Assembly (NCBI GenBank): GCA_017547395.1
Contig: JAFYPS010000006.1
Coordinates: 1-6,533, forward strand
DNA from: Clostridia bacterium
GTDB lineage: Bacteria; Bacillota_A; Clostridia; Oscillospirales; CAG-272
Length of the DNA stretch: 6,533 nucleotides
Reading direction: 5' to 3'
The notes under the pieces were generated by a model that saw nothing but the letters and a program-made list of their open reading frames with translations, was not told where the DNA came from and did no database searches. A program made the translations under genes and the position numbers. Of this stretch, positions 1 to 5,782 are shown one piece after another; the stretch's first letter is position 1; every line of letters begins with the position of its first letter.

Positions 1-86
1 AGAAATTCGGCATCAAAATGCGCGCCGCATTTTTTGCAAAATTCCTCTTGTTGAGCCTTGTCTTCTATAGGTTTTACTATAAGCAT
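1..86 (-). CDS. N-terminus of a small protein, possibly a GNAT-type acetyltransferase (partial, cut by window edge)
   Basis: An open frame starts at the ATG at 84-86 and runs off the left edge after 28 codons. The peptide begins MLIVKPIEDKAQQEE and continues with a CxxC element (CKKCGAHFD; Cys17 and Cys20). A good Shine-Dalgarno sequence, AAGGAG at 93-98, lies 6 nt upstream and overlaps the TAA stop of rluB, so only 10 bp separate the genes and co-translation is likely. That the gene is real rests on the ribosome binding site and its tight coupling to rluB. The suggested product is inferred from resemblance to the opening of GNAT-like proteins found in related Clostridia; no acetyl-CoA binding motif is visible in this fragment. 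A small CxxC (zinc-ribbon-like) protein is an alternative. Confidence 0.55.
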   Translation of the reverse strand, partial: MLIVKPIEDKAQQEEFCKKCGAHFDAEF

Positions 87-96
87 ATGTAACTCC

Positions 97-828
97 TTAT
101 TTTGCTTTGCTTTTAATATTTTTGAGATATTTTACCTGAGATCTATCGAGGTGACGCCATTTACCGAGTGCCAGACCTCCGAGTTTTATATCTCCAATTT
201 GTACGCGGCAAAGGCGACCTACTTTTAGTTCTACCTGCTCACACATTTTACGGATTTCACGGTTGCGACCTTCGTGCAACGTAATTTTGAGTTTTGCGCC
301 CCCGTCGTATTTTTCGACAACTTCTACTTCGGCGCCTTTTGTCTTGTAACCGTCTATTATCATTGGGGCGCGTAAAACGTTAAGTACGTTCTCGTTAACG
401 TCTCCGCGCACAGAAACGTTATAAATCTTTCCTACACAGTATTTGGGATGTGTGAGGATGTTGGCAAGTTCGCCGTCATCGGTCATTAGAAGAAGTCCCT
501 CGGAGTTAAGATCGAGTCTTCCTATAGGATAAACTCTCGAGCCAAGGTCACTTACAAGCTCAGAAACGCATTTTCTGCCTCTGTCATCGCTCATACTTGT
601 CAGATAGCCGCGCGGCTTGTGAAGCATAATATAGATGTTTTCTGCAGCTGTATATTCCAGAATTTTCCCATTGTACATAACTACGTCTGCCTCGGGGTCG
701 ATTTTATCGCCGAGAGAAGCGGTGTGACCATTTACGGTTACTTTTCCTGCTTCTATCTCTGCTTCTGCTGCGCGGCGTGACATAATGCCGCATTCGGTAA
801 AATATTTTTGAAGTCTGATTTTTTCCAT
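97..828 (-). CDS. rluB: 23S rRNA pseudouridine synthase, RluB/RsuA family
   Basis: This 243-residue protein is predicted to isomerise a uridine of 23S rRNA (helix 89 region, in RluB) to pseudouridine during large-subunit maturation in the cytoplasm. Residues 1-50 form an S4 RNA-binding domain (RLQKYFTECGIMSRRAAE, then a GKVTVNG turn). The catalytic domain follows, with KPRGYLTS at 71-78, the family motif GRLD at 103-106 (Asp106 is the expected catalytic aspartate) within GRLDLNSEGLLLMT, and the C-terminal RNA-contact motif EGRNREIRKMCE at 186-197. Length fits the family (about 230-245 residues). The ATG at 826-828 has only a weak AGG at 836-838, 7 nt upstream, but the S4 domain begins at once so the start is secure. 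It lies 32 bp after the carboxypeptidase gene, matching the dacB-to-rluB vicinity in Bacillus, though spmA and spmB are not between them here. RluB is favoured over RsuA by context; the exact target base is not proven. Confidence 0.93.
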   Translation of the reverse strand: MEKIRLQKYFTECGIMSRRAAEAEIEAGKVTVNGHTASLGDKIDPEADVVMYNGKILEYTAAENIYIMLHKPRGYLTSMSDDRGRKCVSELVSDLGSRVYPIGRLDLNSEGLLLMTDDGELANILTHPKYCVGKIYNVSVRGDVNENVLNVLRAPMIIDGYKTKGAEVEVVEKYDGGAKLKITLHEGRNREIRKMCEQVELKVGRLCRVQIGDIKLGGLALGKWRHLDRSQVKYLKNIKSKAK

Positions 829-860
829 TGTTATACCTGAAATGTCAAAATAATTTTTAG

Positions 861-1928
861 CTATCTTTTGCCTATATATTCTTCTGCTACAAGAGGAACC
901 GATGCAATTACCGTACCGTCAAGAGTGTATACTGCATATCCCAACGTTTCTTCTTTATATATCGGTGCAAAACGTGGACGGATAAACTTTAGCGATTCAA
1001 CAATACTTCCTCGCTTCTTTTTCAAACATACGGTTACGTCTTTCTCTGCGACGAGTGAAACACTTTCATAATCGCCACCGACTACGGGCAGTTTGTATAC
1101 ACAGTCACCTTTTGATAAAAGCGGAACAGCCTCGTATTCATTAAAACCGTACTCAATCATTTTGGTATGGTCATTCCAGTCGTCGGGAGCATTTAGCGTT
1201 ACAGAAACGAACTCAACACCGTTTCTGTCTGCAGCGCTGACAAGACATCTTCCGGTGTCTTTTGTAAATCCGGTCTTAACACCGCAAATTCCGTCAAGCA
1301 GAAACAAAAGTTTATTATGATTGACGACCGTTCTGTTACCTGAAATAGTCGCCTTTTTAGTTGAACAAATCTCGCGAAAAGTATTGTTTTTCATTGCATA
1401 GGAAGTTAAAATCGCTAGATCATAAGCGGTAGTATAGTGATTATCATCTGATAATCCGTGAGGATTAGTGAAATGTGTATTAGCAAGACTCAGTGAAGCT
1501 GCTTTGTCGTTCATAAGAGTAGCAAAATCTTCGACACTGCCACTGATATGAATAGCGATTGCTTCGGCAGCATCGTTTGCACTGCGAAGCATCAAACCGT
1601 AAAGCAAGTCGCGAAGAGTCATAGCCTCGTCCTTCTTAAGATAGAGCGAAGACCCCTCGACTCCGATGGCATCGTCTGAAATTTCGACCATTTCGTCAAG
1701 AACTCCGTTTTCGATAGCCAAAATTGCAGTCATTATTTTTGTTGTGCTTGCCATACCTCTCTTTGTATCTACGTTTTTTGAATATATAACTTCACCGGTA
1801 TCCGAATTAATAAGAATTGCGCTTGATGCGGAAATTTCCGGAAAGGAAGCGCAAGTACCTATGCAAAAACAAATGGAGATTAAAAAAAGAAAAACAAATC
1901 TTCTGAAAAATACACCGAAATTACACAT
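861..1928 (-). CDS. D-alanyl-D-alanine carboxypeptidase, peptidase family S11 (DacB/DacF-like)
   Basis: This 355-residue exported penicillin-binding protein is predicted to remove the terminal D-Ala from peptidoglycan pentapeptides outside the membrane, limiting cross-linking of the wall or spore cortex. A signal peptide spans about 1-27 (FFRRFVFLFLISICFCIGTCA). The three active-site motifs of the family are intact: STTK at 61-64 (nucleophile Ser61, Lys64), SAN at 116-118 and KTG at 218-220. The region from about 270 to 345 corresponds to the beta-rich PBP5 C-terminal domain. The chain stops at EEYIGKR with no C-terminal amphipathic helix, and it is somewhat shorter than typical DacF or PBP5 (about 380-400). 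Cys26 is a poor lipobox (IGTC, Thr at -1). The ATG at 1926-1928 has a strong AAAAGGAG 8 nt upstream (1937-1944). Position after ytfJ suggests a sporulation role, but vegetative DacA-like duty cannot be excluded. Confidence 0.93.
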   Translation of the reverse strand: MCNFGVFFRRFVFLFLISICFCIGTCASFPEISASSAILINSDTGEVIYSKNVDTKRGMASTTKIMTAILAIENGVLDEMVEISDDAIGVEGSSLYLKKDEAMTLRDLLYGLMLRSANDAAEAIAIHISGSVEDFATLMNDKAASLSLANTHFTNPHGLSDDNHYTTAYDLAILTSYAMKNNTFREICSTKKATISGNRTVVNHNKLLFLLDGICGVKTGFTKDTGRCLVSAADRNGVEFVSVTLNAPDDWNDHTKMIEYGFNEYEAVPLLSKGDCVYKLPVVGGDYESVSLVAEKDVTVCLKKKRGSIVESLKFIRPRFAPIYKEETLGYAVYTLDGTVIASVPLVAEEYIGKR

Positions 1929-1936
1929 AATAAATA

Positions 1937-1979
1937 CTCCTTTTCAGTAATAGCATTAACCAAACTGAAAGTTTTATTC
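1937..1979 (-). promoter_or_regulatory. Possible forespore (sigma-G/F-like) promoter and hairpin before the carboxypeptidase gene
   Basis: The 75-bp gap at 1929-2003 is the longest intergenic space in the window. On the minus strand it holds GAATA (1979-1975) and, 17 nt later, AATGCTA (1957-1951). These resemble the sigma-G -35 (GHATR) and -10 (CATWHTA) consensus, with two mismatches in the -10. The same segment has two mutually exclusive stems: a 7-bp pair (1942-1948 with 1964-1970, 15-nt loop) ending beside the Shine-Dalgarno, and a 5-bp pair (1962-1966 with 1970-1974). A start near 1944 would leave a very short leader of about 16 nt, which weakens the case. No sigma-A promoter was convincing. 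This is a weak inference from pattern matching. Confidence 0.2.
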
Positions 1980-2003
1980 GCTGTGCAAAATCGGTGTGAA
2001 ATA

Positions 2004-2426
2004 TTAGTCGTTCTTTGAAAAAGCGTTCTTAACTTTTGCGATAATTTCGGGAGAACGTTCAATCACAGAAACAAGTTTATCTATCGAATCGCCTGCATTG
2101 GGGTTGTCGACTGTGAGAAGTTCAACGTTTCCGCTCTTGTTTATTATAAGAAAACCGATAGGAGAAACGCTGATACCTGTTCCGCCGCCTCCGGAGAAAT
2201 TAGCGGATTTCAAGAGGGAAGGCTTAGAATCTTTTGCCGACTGGTTTTTATCGTTATCATAGTCGAGTCCACCTGAAGCAAATCCTACCGCAACCTTAGA
2301 AACGGGGATGATAGTTGTTCCGCTTGCGGTTTCTATGGGAGCACCGGTAACTGTTTCGGTACCGACGATATCTTTGATTTTTTCAAGGGAGACTTTTATT
2401 ATATCGTTAATTTTGCTTTCTGCCAT
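2004..2426 (-). CDS. ytfJ: GerW family sporulation protein (YtfJ)
   Basis: This 140-residue soluble protein belongs to the YtfJ/GerW family. In Bacillus the family is made in the forespore and is needed for normal activity of the cortex-lytic enzyme SleB at germination; its biochemical activity is unknown. Visible family hallmarks are an N-terminal helix (residues 1-20), the block VTGAPIETASGTTIIPVSKV (about 26-45) followed by VGFASGG, a polar low-complexity stretch at 55-72, the glycine run SGGGGTGISVSPIGFLII (78-95), and a C-terminal helix (114-136). Length is normal. The ATG at 2424-2426 is preceded by GGAGGG (2435-2440), 8 nt away, which abuts the stop of the DUF2953 gene 15 bp upstream. 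The pairing with a YtfI-like gene matches Bacillus subtilis ytfI-ytfJ. Its presence is the best sign that the organism belongs to a spore-forming lineage, although relatives that no longer sporulate can retain it. Confidence 0.92.
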   Translation of the reverse strand: MAESKINDIIKVSLEKIKDIVGTETVTGAPIETASGTTIIPVSKVAVGFASGGLDYDNDKNQSAKDSKPSLLKSANFSGGGGTGISVSPIGFLIINKSGNVELLTVDNPNAGDSIDKLVSVIERSPEIIAKVKNAFSKND

Positions 2427-2441
2427 TTTAACAGCCCTCCG

Positions 2442-3083
2442 TTATTTGGAATTGAGAAGATTAAATATGTCCTTGCCTTTGAAGTAATTATACGCTAAAG
2501 AAGCACCGATGTCAATAATCTGCCAGACCGAAAGGGAAGCGGATATCGAAATATCGTATTTTGTGCTTACGGATGTAAAGTCGCAAAGAACGTTGATTTC
2601 GCCTTTGCGCTTTTTACTGATTTTAATGTGTGAGTCTAAAAATTCGAGAAGATATGCTACGGACTGCGCAATCACTCCATGAGTGATTGCTGCGGTCGCT
2701 GCGTCACCGCCGCCAACTATTATAATGATTTTAGATACGTCGAGACGCAAATGACGGAAAAATCTTGAAAAAAGCAATTTGATGAGCGATAAAATAGTAC
2801 TGATTTTTTCATCAAAGGGGATGTCTCTTTTGTTACTGCTTTCTTTTTTTGTTTTGGGAGATGCGCTTTTTTTATCTTTTATCTTTGGATAACCTTTTTT
2901 GAATTTATTTACCGAAATCCTTTTTTTATTCTTTGGATAAAGAGGTATTTTTATACATAGAATCCGAAATGAAACCAAAATCTCATCGCTACACAGAACA
3001 TCAAAGTGAATGCGTAATAAACAGAGAGAAAATATCAGAACAATAATAGCTAAAATAAAGTAAAGAGCTATCAGCGCACCCAC
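2442..3083 (-). CDS. DUF2953 membrane-anchored protein (YtfI-like)
   Basis: This protein of up to 213 residues has no known activity; I recognise it as DUF2953 (YtfI-like) from its neighbour ytfJ, architecture and the block GDAATAAITHG at 126-136, typical of the family. A membrane segment spans about 4-23, then a short beta-rich part, then a very lysine-rich linker (about 51-88), then hydrophobic and amphipathic helices (93-125) and a C-terminal beta-like segment (163-185). The start is uncertain. The only canonical in-frame start, GTG at 3081-3083, lies inside a perfect Shine-Dalgarno sequence (AGGAGGTG, 3081-3088), and an in-frame TAG at 3087-3089 blocks extension upstream. No in-frame ATG, GTG or TTG follows for at least the next 30 codons. 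CTG at 3072-3074, correctly spaced from the Shine-Dalgarno, would give 210 residues starting MIALYFIL. The coordinates given use the GTG. Confidence 0.85.
   Translation of the reverse strand: MGALIALYFILAIIVLIFSLCLLRIHFDVLCSDEILVSFRILCIKIPLYPKNKKRISVNKFKKGYPKIKDKKSASPKTKKESSNKRDIPFDEKISTILSLIKLLFSRFFRHLRLDVSKIIIIVGGGDAATAAITHGVIAQSVAYLLEFLDSHIKISKKRKGEINVLCDFTSVSTKYDISISASLSVWQIIDIGASLAYNYFKGKDIFNLLNSK
2668..2690 (-). repeat. Perfect 10-bp inverted repeat (hairpin) inside the DUF2953 gene
   Basis: GCAATCACTC at 2668-2677 and GAGTGATTGC at 2681-2690 are exact reverse complements separated by 3 nt, so the transcript can form a strong hairpin. It covers the codons for AITHGVIA in the conserved part of DUF2953. 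No T-run follows on the minus strand, so it is not an intrinsic terminator. Function unknown; it may be a by-product of codon choice. Confidence 0.6.
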
Positions 3084-3088
3084 CTCCT
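3081..3088 (-). promoter_or_regulatory. Ribosome binding site of the DUF2953 gene, overlapping its annotated GTG
   Basis: AGGAGGTG on the minus strand is a full 8-nt match to the anti-Shine-Dalgarno end of 16S rRNA. Its last three bases are the only canonical in-frame start codon, which cannot be used as start by a ribosome docked on this site. CTG at 3072-3074 follows after 6 nt, an ideal distance. It sits 19 bp after the scpB stop. Confidence 0.7.
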
Positions 3089-3107
3089 ATATGTAATTGA
3101 ATATGGT

Positions 3108-3713
3108 TTAAACTACAGGTTGCTGATCTTCAGCTTCAATCTTTTCTCCGCCAATTTCCTTCAATGAGTCGAGAAGGGAAACGTCGCTTTCGCTGAGTTT
3201 GGGAAGGTCGTCGAGAGAAGAGAGACCAAAGCAGCGTAAAAAAGCCGGGGTGGTTGTGTAAAGCATAGGTCTGCCGGGTGCGTCAAGGCGCGATTTCGAT
3301 TCGATAAGACCGCGCTCAACAAGGGAGTTCATTGCATAGCTGGAATCTACGCCGCGTACGGTATCAATGTATGCGCGGGTAACCGGCTGATTATATGCGA
3401 CAATTGAAAGTGTTTCCAAAGAAGAAGAAGAAAGGTTGCCGCCTCTTCTTATGCCGAGAGCAATGCGGATTTCGCGTATATAGTCTTCTTTGGTGCAAAG
3501 CTGACAACAGTCATCAAAAACAAGAAGCATCAGCCCACGAGTAACTTTGCCGTTGTTGTATTCTTCGGCATACTCTGTGACGATATTTTTTGCTTCCGAA
3601 GAAGAAACCTCAAAAACTGCTGCAAGCTTTTCATAAGTAAGAGGATGCCCTGCTGCGAATAAAACCGCCTCAAGAACTTCTTTGGTTTGCTCAGAAAGAG
3701 TAAAATCTGCCAT
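3108..3713 (-). CDS. scpB: Segregation and condensation protein B
   Basis: This 201-residue protein is the ScpB (kite) subunit of the bacterial condensin. It acts as a dimer on the central region of ScpA in the Smc-ScpA-ScpB ring that compacts and helps segregate the chromosome. It has two winged-helix domains: residues 8-85 (EVLEAVLFAAGHPLTYEKLA) and 95-170. The family core is clear: SLETLSIVAYNQPVTRAYID (98-117), RGVDSS (120-125), LVERGLIESK (131-140), DAPGRPMLYTTTPAFLRCFG (144-163). A short acidic tail ends the chain, and length is normal. The ATG at 3711-3713 has AAAGGA at 3723-3728, 9 nt upstream, abutting the scpA stop 15 bp away, so the two partner genes are co-expressed. The smc gene is not in this window. 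Confidence 0.97.
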   Translation of the reverse strand: MADFTLSEQTKEVLEAVLFAAGHPLTYEKLAAVFEVSSSEAKNIVTEYAEEYNNGKVTRGLMLLVFDDCCQLCTKEDYIREIRIALGIRRGGNLSSSSLETLSIVAYNQPVTRAYIDTVRGVDSSYAMNSLVERGLIESKSRLDAPGRPMLYTTTPAFLRCFGLSSLDDLPKLSESDVSLLDSLKEIGGEKIEAEDQQPVV

Positions 3714-3728
3714 TTTGAACAGTCCTTT

Positions 3729-4487
3729 CTAAAACTCTGTAATTGGGAGATGCCCGTCTGCATCAACGTTGAAACTTAACATAACGCTGTCGCCTATATT
3801 TCCGCTGTCTCCGTCCTCCTCGTACAAGAGAACGGTTCTTTCTTTGATAAGCTCGAGTAAAGCCATAAAAGTTGCAATGAGCGCCGAACGTGATGTTGCG
3901 GTGCGCATTACGGATAACAGGGAAGCGGGCTTCTTTTTTAAATGATGTACAATTTCGTGTATTTTTTCAGAAACGGGAACAACCGCACCTTTTACCAATG
4001 GGGAAAGGTTGCGAGAATGAGCTGCTTCAAGCTCGTGGAGTCTGACAGAAACTACGCCGAGAGCTTTTTTCAAGAGGTCCGGCGAAAGGCCCTCGGGCAG
4101 TTCATTTGCAACCTTGATTTCGTCTTCTTCCTTTTCTGTTCTGCCGCTGTAGGAAGAATACATTGGAGCGAGAAGTTCTGCTGCTTCTTTTGCCTGCTTG
4201 TAAATGAGAAGTGCCTCAGCAAGACTCGCGCGAGGATCTTCTTCATCTGGTTCAATGCGTGGGAGCAGCATTTTACTTTTGATATACAAAAGTTCGCTTG
4301 CCATAACTATGAATTCTCCGGCAAGCTCAAGGTCCATCGAGCGGGCTTGCTCAATGTAATTCATATACTGATCGCAGATGAGAGCGATCGGTATGTTCAT
4401 TATGTCGATTTTGTTTTTTTCAATGAGGTCAAGAAGAAGATCAAGCGGACCTTCATAAACCTCAAGTTTGTAGGTTAGTTGTTCCAT
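3729..4487 (-). CDS. scpA: Segregation and condensation protein A (kleisin)
   Basis: This 252-residue protein is the kleisin that bridges the Smc dimer heads and carries ScpB. The N-terminal Smc-neck-binding helical domain is recognisable from YEGPLDLLLDLIEKNKIDIM (11-30), then NIPIALICDQYMNYI and AGEFIVMASELLYIKSKMLL (56-75). A charged middle (about 80-130) and a ScpB-binding segment follow. The C-terminal winged helix that contacts the Smc head is at about 175-250, with the typical LIATFMALLELIKERTVLL run near 203-221. Length is normal. The ATG at 4485-4487 has a GAGG 5 nt upstream (4493-4496). It lies 12 bp after the M50 protease gene and 15 bp before scpB. A long opposite-strand open frame at 3942-4478 is an antisense shadow of this gene. 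Confidence 0.97.
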   Translation of the reverse strand: MEQLTYKLEVYEGPLDLLLDLIEKNKIDIMNIPIALICDQYMNYIEQARSMDLELAGEFIVMASELLYIKSKMLLPRIEPDEEDPRASLAEALLIYKQAKEAAELLAPMYSSYSGRTEKEEDEIKVANELPEGLSPDLLKKALGVVSVRLHELEAAHSRNLSPLVKGAVVPVSEKIHEIVHHLKKKPASLLSVMRTATSRSALIATFMALLELIKERTVLLYEEDGDSGNIGDSVMLSFNVDADGHLPITEF

Positions 4488-4499
4488 ACTTTCCTCAAA

Positions 4500-5168
4500 T
4501 TATAAGAATGGGAGAAATCCTGCAATGAAGTCAAAAGCAGTGGTGAAAAGTGCAATAACACCTGACAAAACTCCGTCAAGTAAGCCAAAAGCAAGACAAG
4601 CGAGAAGACCGTAATAGATATACTGCTCATATTTCATAATACCGAAATACAACTTGTCTGGCAAAAGTACAAAAAGGATTCTTGAACCGTCAAGCGGGGG
4701 CACCGGCAGAAAATTGAATACCGCGAGTGAGATGTTCATCCAGAAGAACGTGCTGAAGAAAAGGTAAAGAATGTACCAAAGTCTTCCTTCAAAGGTGTCA
4801 CCGAGCGAGAAGACTCCGAACGTACCGAATTGGAAAATGTATTTTGAAATTATGAAGGCGATAAACGCCATAATGAGATTTGACAGAGGTCCCGCAAGGG
4901 AAGAGATTGCCATATCGCGTTTGGGTTTTTTGAAATATCTGGTATTTATCGGGACGGGCTTTGCCCAGCCAAAGCGGAAAACCAGCATACAGAGTGCGCC
5001 GATAGGATCAAGATGCTTTATCGGGTTGAGAGAAAGTCTGCCGAGGTTTCTCGCGGTCGGGTCGCCAAGTTTGTAGGCGGCATATCCGTGTGCAACCTCG
5101 TGCACAGTAAGTGAAAGAAGTACTATCGGTATACGAAGTATCCATTCAAAAATTTCAAGTTTATCCAT
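4500..5168 (-). CDS. Minimal site-2-type membrane metalloprotease, peptidase family M50
   Basis: This 222-residue polytopic protein is predicted to cut peptide bonds within the membrane using zinc. The first core helix carries HEVAHG (His23, Glu24, His27), and the partner motif FNFLPVPPLDGSR (151-163) supplies Asp160 as third ligand. GWAKPVPINTRYF (67-79) and SLAGPLSNLIMAF (90-102) are typical of the compact YwhC-like group. Membrane segments lie near 9-29, 53-66, 90-110, 129-156 and 183-210. There is no PDZ domain (unlike RseP) and no CBS domain (unlike SpoIVFB), and its substrate is unknown. The ATG at 5166-5168 begins 2 nt after the engB stop and has no clear Shine-Dalgarno sequence, suggesting translational coupling to engB. 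M50 genes directly before scpA are, as far as I recall, common in Clostridia, so the position alone does not define a role. Confidence 0.93.
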   Translation of the reverse strand: MDKLEIFEWILRIPIVLLSLTVHEVAHGYAAYKLGDPTARNLGRLSLNPIKHLDPIGALCMLVFRFGWAKPVPINTRYFKKPKRDMAISSLAGPLSNLIMAFIAFIISKYIFQFGTFGVFSLGDTFEGRLWYILYLFFSTFFWMNISLAVFNFLPVPPLDGSRILFVLLPDKLYFGIMKYEQYIYYGLLACLAFGLLDGVLSGVIALFTTAFDFIAGFLPFL

Positions 5169-5170
5169 AC

Positions 5171-5770
5171 TTATACCAAATTACAGTAATCAAAAATCTG
5201 TGACCAAAGAGTCTGTCTTCCTTCCTTGGTTTCTGAAGAGAAGGGAATTATCGGGATGTTTTCGGGAACGTCACGGCGTAGGTTGTCGACTACTTTTGCA
5301 GCCTCGGTTTTATTAAGTTTGTCCATTTTAGTCGCAACAACGATAAAGGGCATTTCAGATTGAAGAAGCCAGTCAAGCATTACAATGTCATCCTTAGTTG
5401 CGCCAACTCTTGCATCAATCAGCTGAATTACCACTTTCAAAAGATCAATGTTGGGGTTTGCAGTGAAATATCCGTCAGTGAGAGCGGACCACGCCGCTTT
5501 TTCTGCGGGAGGTCGCTTTGCGAAACCATAGCCTGGAAGGTCAACGAGAAAAAGTTTTTCATCTACGTTGTAGAAGTTTATGGTAATAGTTTTGCCAGGT
5601 GCACTGCTGACGCGTGCAAGGGATTTCCTACCAAGCAAAGTGTTTATCAGCGAGCTTTTTCCTACGTTTGAGCGTCCTGAAAAAGCAACCTGAGGAATTG
5701 CTTTTCTCGGAAACTGTTTTGGGAGACCTGCGCTGATCTGGAGCGACGAATTCTGTACGTTTACACTCAT
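5171..5770 (-). CDS. engB: Ribosome biogenesis GTP-binding protein EngB (YsxC/YihA)
   Basis: This 199-residue GTPase of the TrmE-Era-EngA-EngB family assists late assembly of the 50S ribosomal subunit and is usually essential. All G motifs are present: G1 GRSNVGKSS (32-40), the G2 region APGKTITINFY (57-67), G3 DLPG (77-80) followed by YGFAKRP, G4 TKMD (147-150) and G5 SSETKEG (178-184). Length is typical and there are no extra domains. The ATG at 5768-5770 has GGAGA at 5776-5780, only 5 nt away, close to the lon stop 12 bp upstream. Placement straight after lon repeats the clpX-lon-engB order of many Firmicutes. Its stop is 2 nt before the start of the M50 protease gene. Confidence 0.97.
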   Translation of the reverse strand: MSVNVQNSSLQISAGLPKQFPRKAIPQVAFSGRSNVGKSSLINTLLGRKSLARVSSAPGKTITINFYNVDEKLFLVDLPGYGFAKRPPAEKAAWSALTDGYFTANPNIDLLKVVIQLIDARVGATKDDIVMLDWLLQSEMPFIVVATKMDKLNKTEAAKVVDNLRRDVPENIPIIPFSSETKEGRQTLWSQIFDYCNLV

Positions 5771-5782
5771 TTTATTCTCCGA

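Noticed and set aside
1880..2062. 60-codon minus-strand frame spanning the gap between ytfJ and the carboxypeptidase gene
   Set aside because: It overlaps the 3' end of ytfJ and the start of the carboxypeptidase gene in another frame, ends in a run of Phe, and has no plausible ribosome binding site or domain.
2882..2940. Two copies of an 11-bp direct repeat (TCTTTGGATAA) in the DUF2953 gene
   Set aside because: They encode the two Y-P-K stretches flanking a lysine-rich linker; only two copies in low-complexity coding sequence, with no sign of a mobile or regulatory repeat.
2840..2940. Poly-T tracts (poly-A in the transcript) as possible terminators or slippage sites
   Set aside because: They encode the Lys-rich linker of DUF2953; no GC-rich stem precedes them in the transcript, and the frame is intact without slippage.
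3077..3079. Out-of-frame GTG after the strong Shine-Dalgarno (GTG CGC TGA)
   Set aside because: It would make a two-codon peptide at a spacing too short from the Shine-Dalgarno; no reason to think it is used.
3942..4478. 178-codon plus-strand open frame opposite scpA
   Set aside because: It is wholly antisense to a clear scpA, has no recognisable domain and is rich in Phe/Cys as expected for a shadow frame.
5681..5705. 8-bp inverted repeat AAAAGCAA / TTGCTTTT inside engB
   Set aside because: Short arms, A/T-rich and a 9-nt loop inside the conserved codons before the P-loop; expected by chance and not followed by a T-run.
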